Part shown: positions 63,850-64,000 of the stretch, piece by piece
Layout of the letters: every line of letters starts with the position of its first letter
How positions within the stretch are numbered: the stretch's first letter is position 1
Source of the DNA: Chryseobacterium gleum
Lineage (GTDB): Bacteria; Bacteroidota; Bacteroidia; Flavobacteriales_D; Crocinitomicaceae
Reading direction: 5' to 3'
DNA: 64,000 nt
Assembly: GCA_945882095.1 (NCBI GenBank)
Contig: CAMCWF010000003.1
Coordinates: forward strand, 62,001 to 126,000
Notes under the pieces: generated by a model
The model's input: the letters and a program-made list of their open reading frames with translations, nothing else
What the model was told of the DNA's origin: nothing
Database searches by the model: none
Position numbers and translations under genes: made by a program

Positions 63850-64000
63850 ATGAAACCATTGGACAAGCCATTTGTCATCGGCATTTGTGGTGGCAGCGGC
63901 TCGGGTAAAACCACATTGTTGAGAAGAATAGCGGAGGATATCAATCATTTGAACCCCTCTATTTTCACCATGGATAACTATTACCATCCGATTGAAAAAC
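63850..64000 (+). CDS. Uridine kinase / phosphoribulokinase family, N-terminal part (partial)
   Basis: The first 50 codons of a P-loop kinase, cut by the window end. It reads FVIGICGGSGSGKTTLL, a perfect Walker A for the uridine kinase/PRK family, then FTMDNYYHP, where uridine kinases have DxFY. It most likely encodes uridine kinase (udk), which salvages uridine and cytidine, but the diagnostic C-terminal part is missing. Confidence 0.8.
   Translation, partial: MKPLDKPFVIGICGGSGSGKTTLLRRIAEDINHLNPSIFTMDNYYHPIEK

Overview
The window is ordinary chromosomal DNA of a bacterium of the phylum Bacteroidota, most likely order Flavobacteriales. Support: a type IX secretion system (T9SS) protein (PorZ), three secreted proteins ending in T9SS type A sorting domains, RemB/Wzi-like outer-membrane barrels, a eukaryote-like class Ia ribonucleotide reductase, the DUF4175/RsbW-like/YbeY/MnmG gene cluster, PIN-PhoH and BrxA proteins, and TAnnTTTG promoter boxes in place of E. 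coli-like promoters. The species cannot be named from sequence alone. No rRNA, tRNA, CRISPR array, insertion sequence or prophage was recognised. Coding density is very high: only one gene-free stretch exceeds 300 bases.

Layout. 1-275: tail of an MMPL/RND exporter. 275-4.2 kb (minus): ComF, an FAD amine oxidase-like protein, dCMP deaminase and a C-terminal processing protease, overlapping or closely spaced. 4.5-9.5 kb (plus): nrdB, nrdA, a terminator, then purH, all nucleotide supply. 9.5-17.7 kb (plus): the cell-elongation set mreB, mreC, mreD, mrdA (PBP2), rodA and a class A PBP; the same run continues without a clear break through both subunits of a 3-oxoacid CoA-transferase, cysQ and two RemB/Wzi-like barrels to 22.7 kb. 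22.7-24.4 kb (minus): a small exported protein and three tandem SSB-like genes. 24.6-26.9 kb (plus): enoyl-CoA hydratase and a Wzx/MATE-type flippase. 26.8-30 kb (minus): PorZ, BrxA and an ArsC-like protein.

30-35.4 kb holds two GT-C-like membrane glycosyltransferases around a UbiA-type polyprenyl-phosphate phosphoribosyltransferase and a HAD phosphatase. This looks like a lipid-linked pentose pathway with its transferases and is the best candidate for an undescribed system here. 35.4-40.6 kb (minus): a T9SS cargo protein, an omega-amidase overlapping a glutamine/methionine aminotransferase, and an S41-like protein that lacks the catalytic lysine. 40.7-43 kb: TIGR01777 oxidoreductase and PhoH, converging on ftsE. 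43.7-51.6 kb (plus): a 1023-residue TPR protein, an outer-membrane barrel and a T9SS-exported amidase with a CUB domain. 51.6-58.8 kb (minus): a D-2-hydroxyacid dehydrogenase, mnmG, ybeY, an RsbW-like kinase and DUF4175.

58801-59318 is AT-rich, gene-free and filled with short iterated GTTGATAA / GTTCATAA / ACTTATGAA elements. It is a candidate replication origin or DnaA-binding region, and a 15-base element from it recurs with one mismatch upstream of nrdAB. After it come rpiB (plus), then a minus-strand operon of redoxin, T9SS serine protease and hemW, and finally the start of a uridine kinase-like gene cut by the window end.

Many starts were moved from the longest reading frame to an internal ATG (or to TTG for porZ) using signal peptides, promoter boxes and overlap with the preceding stop.
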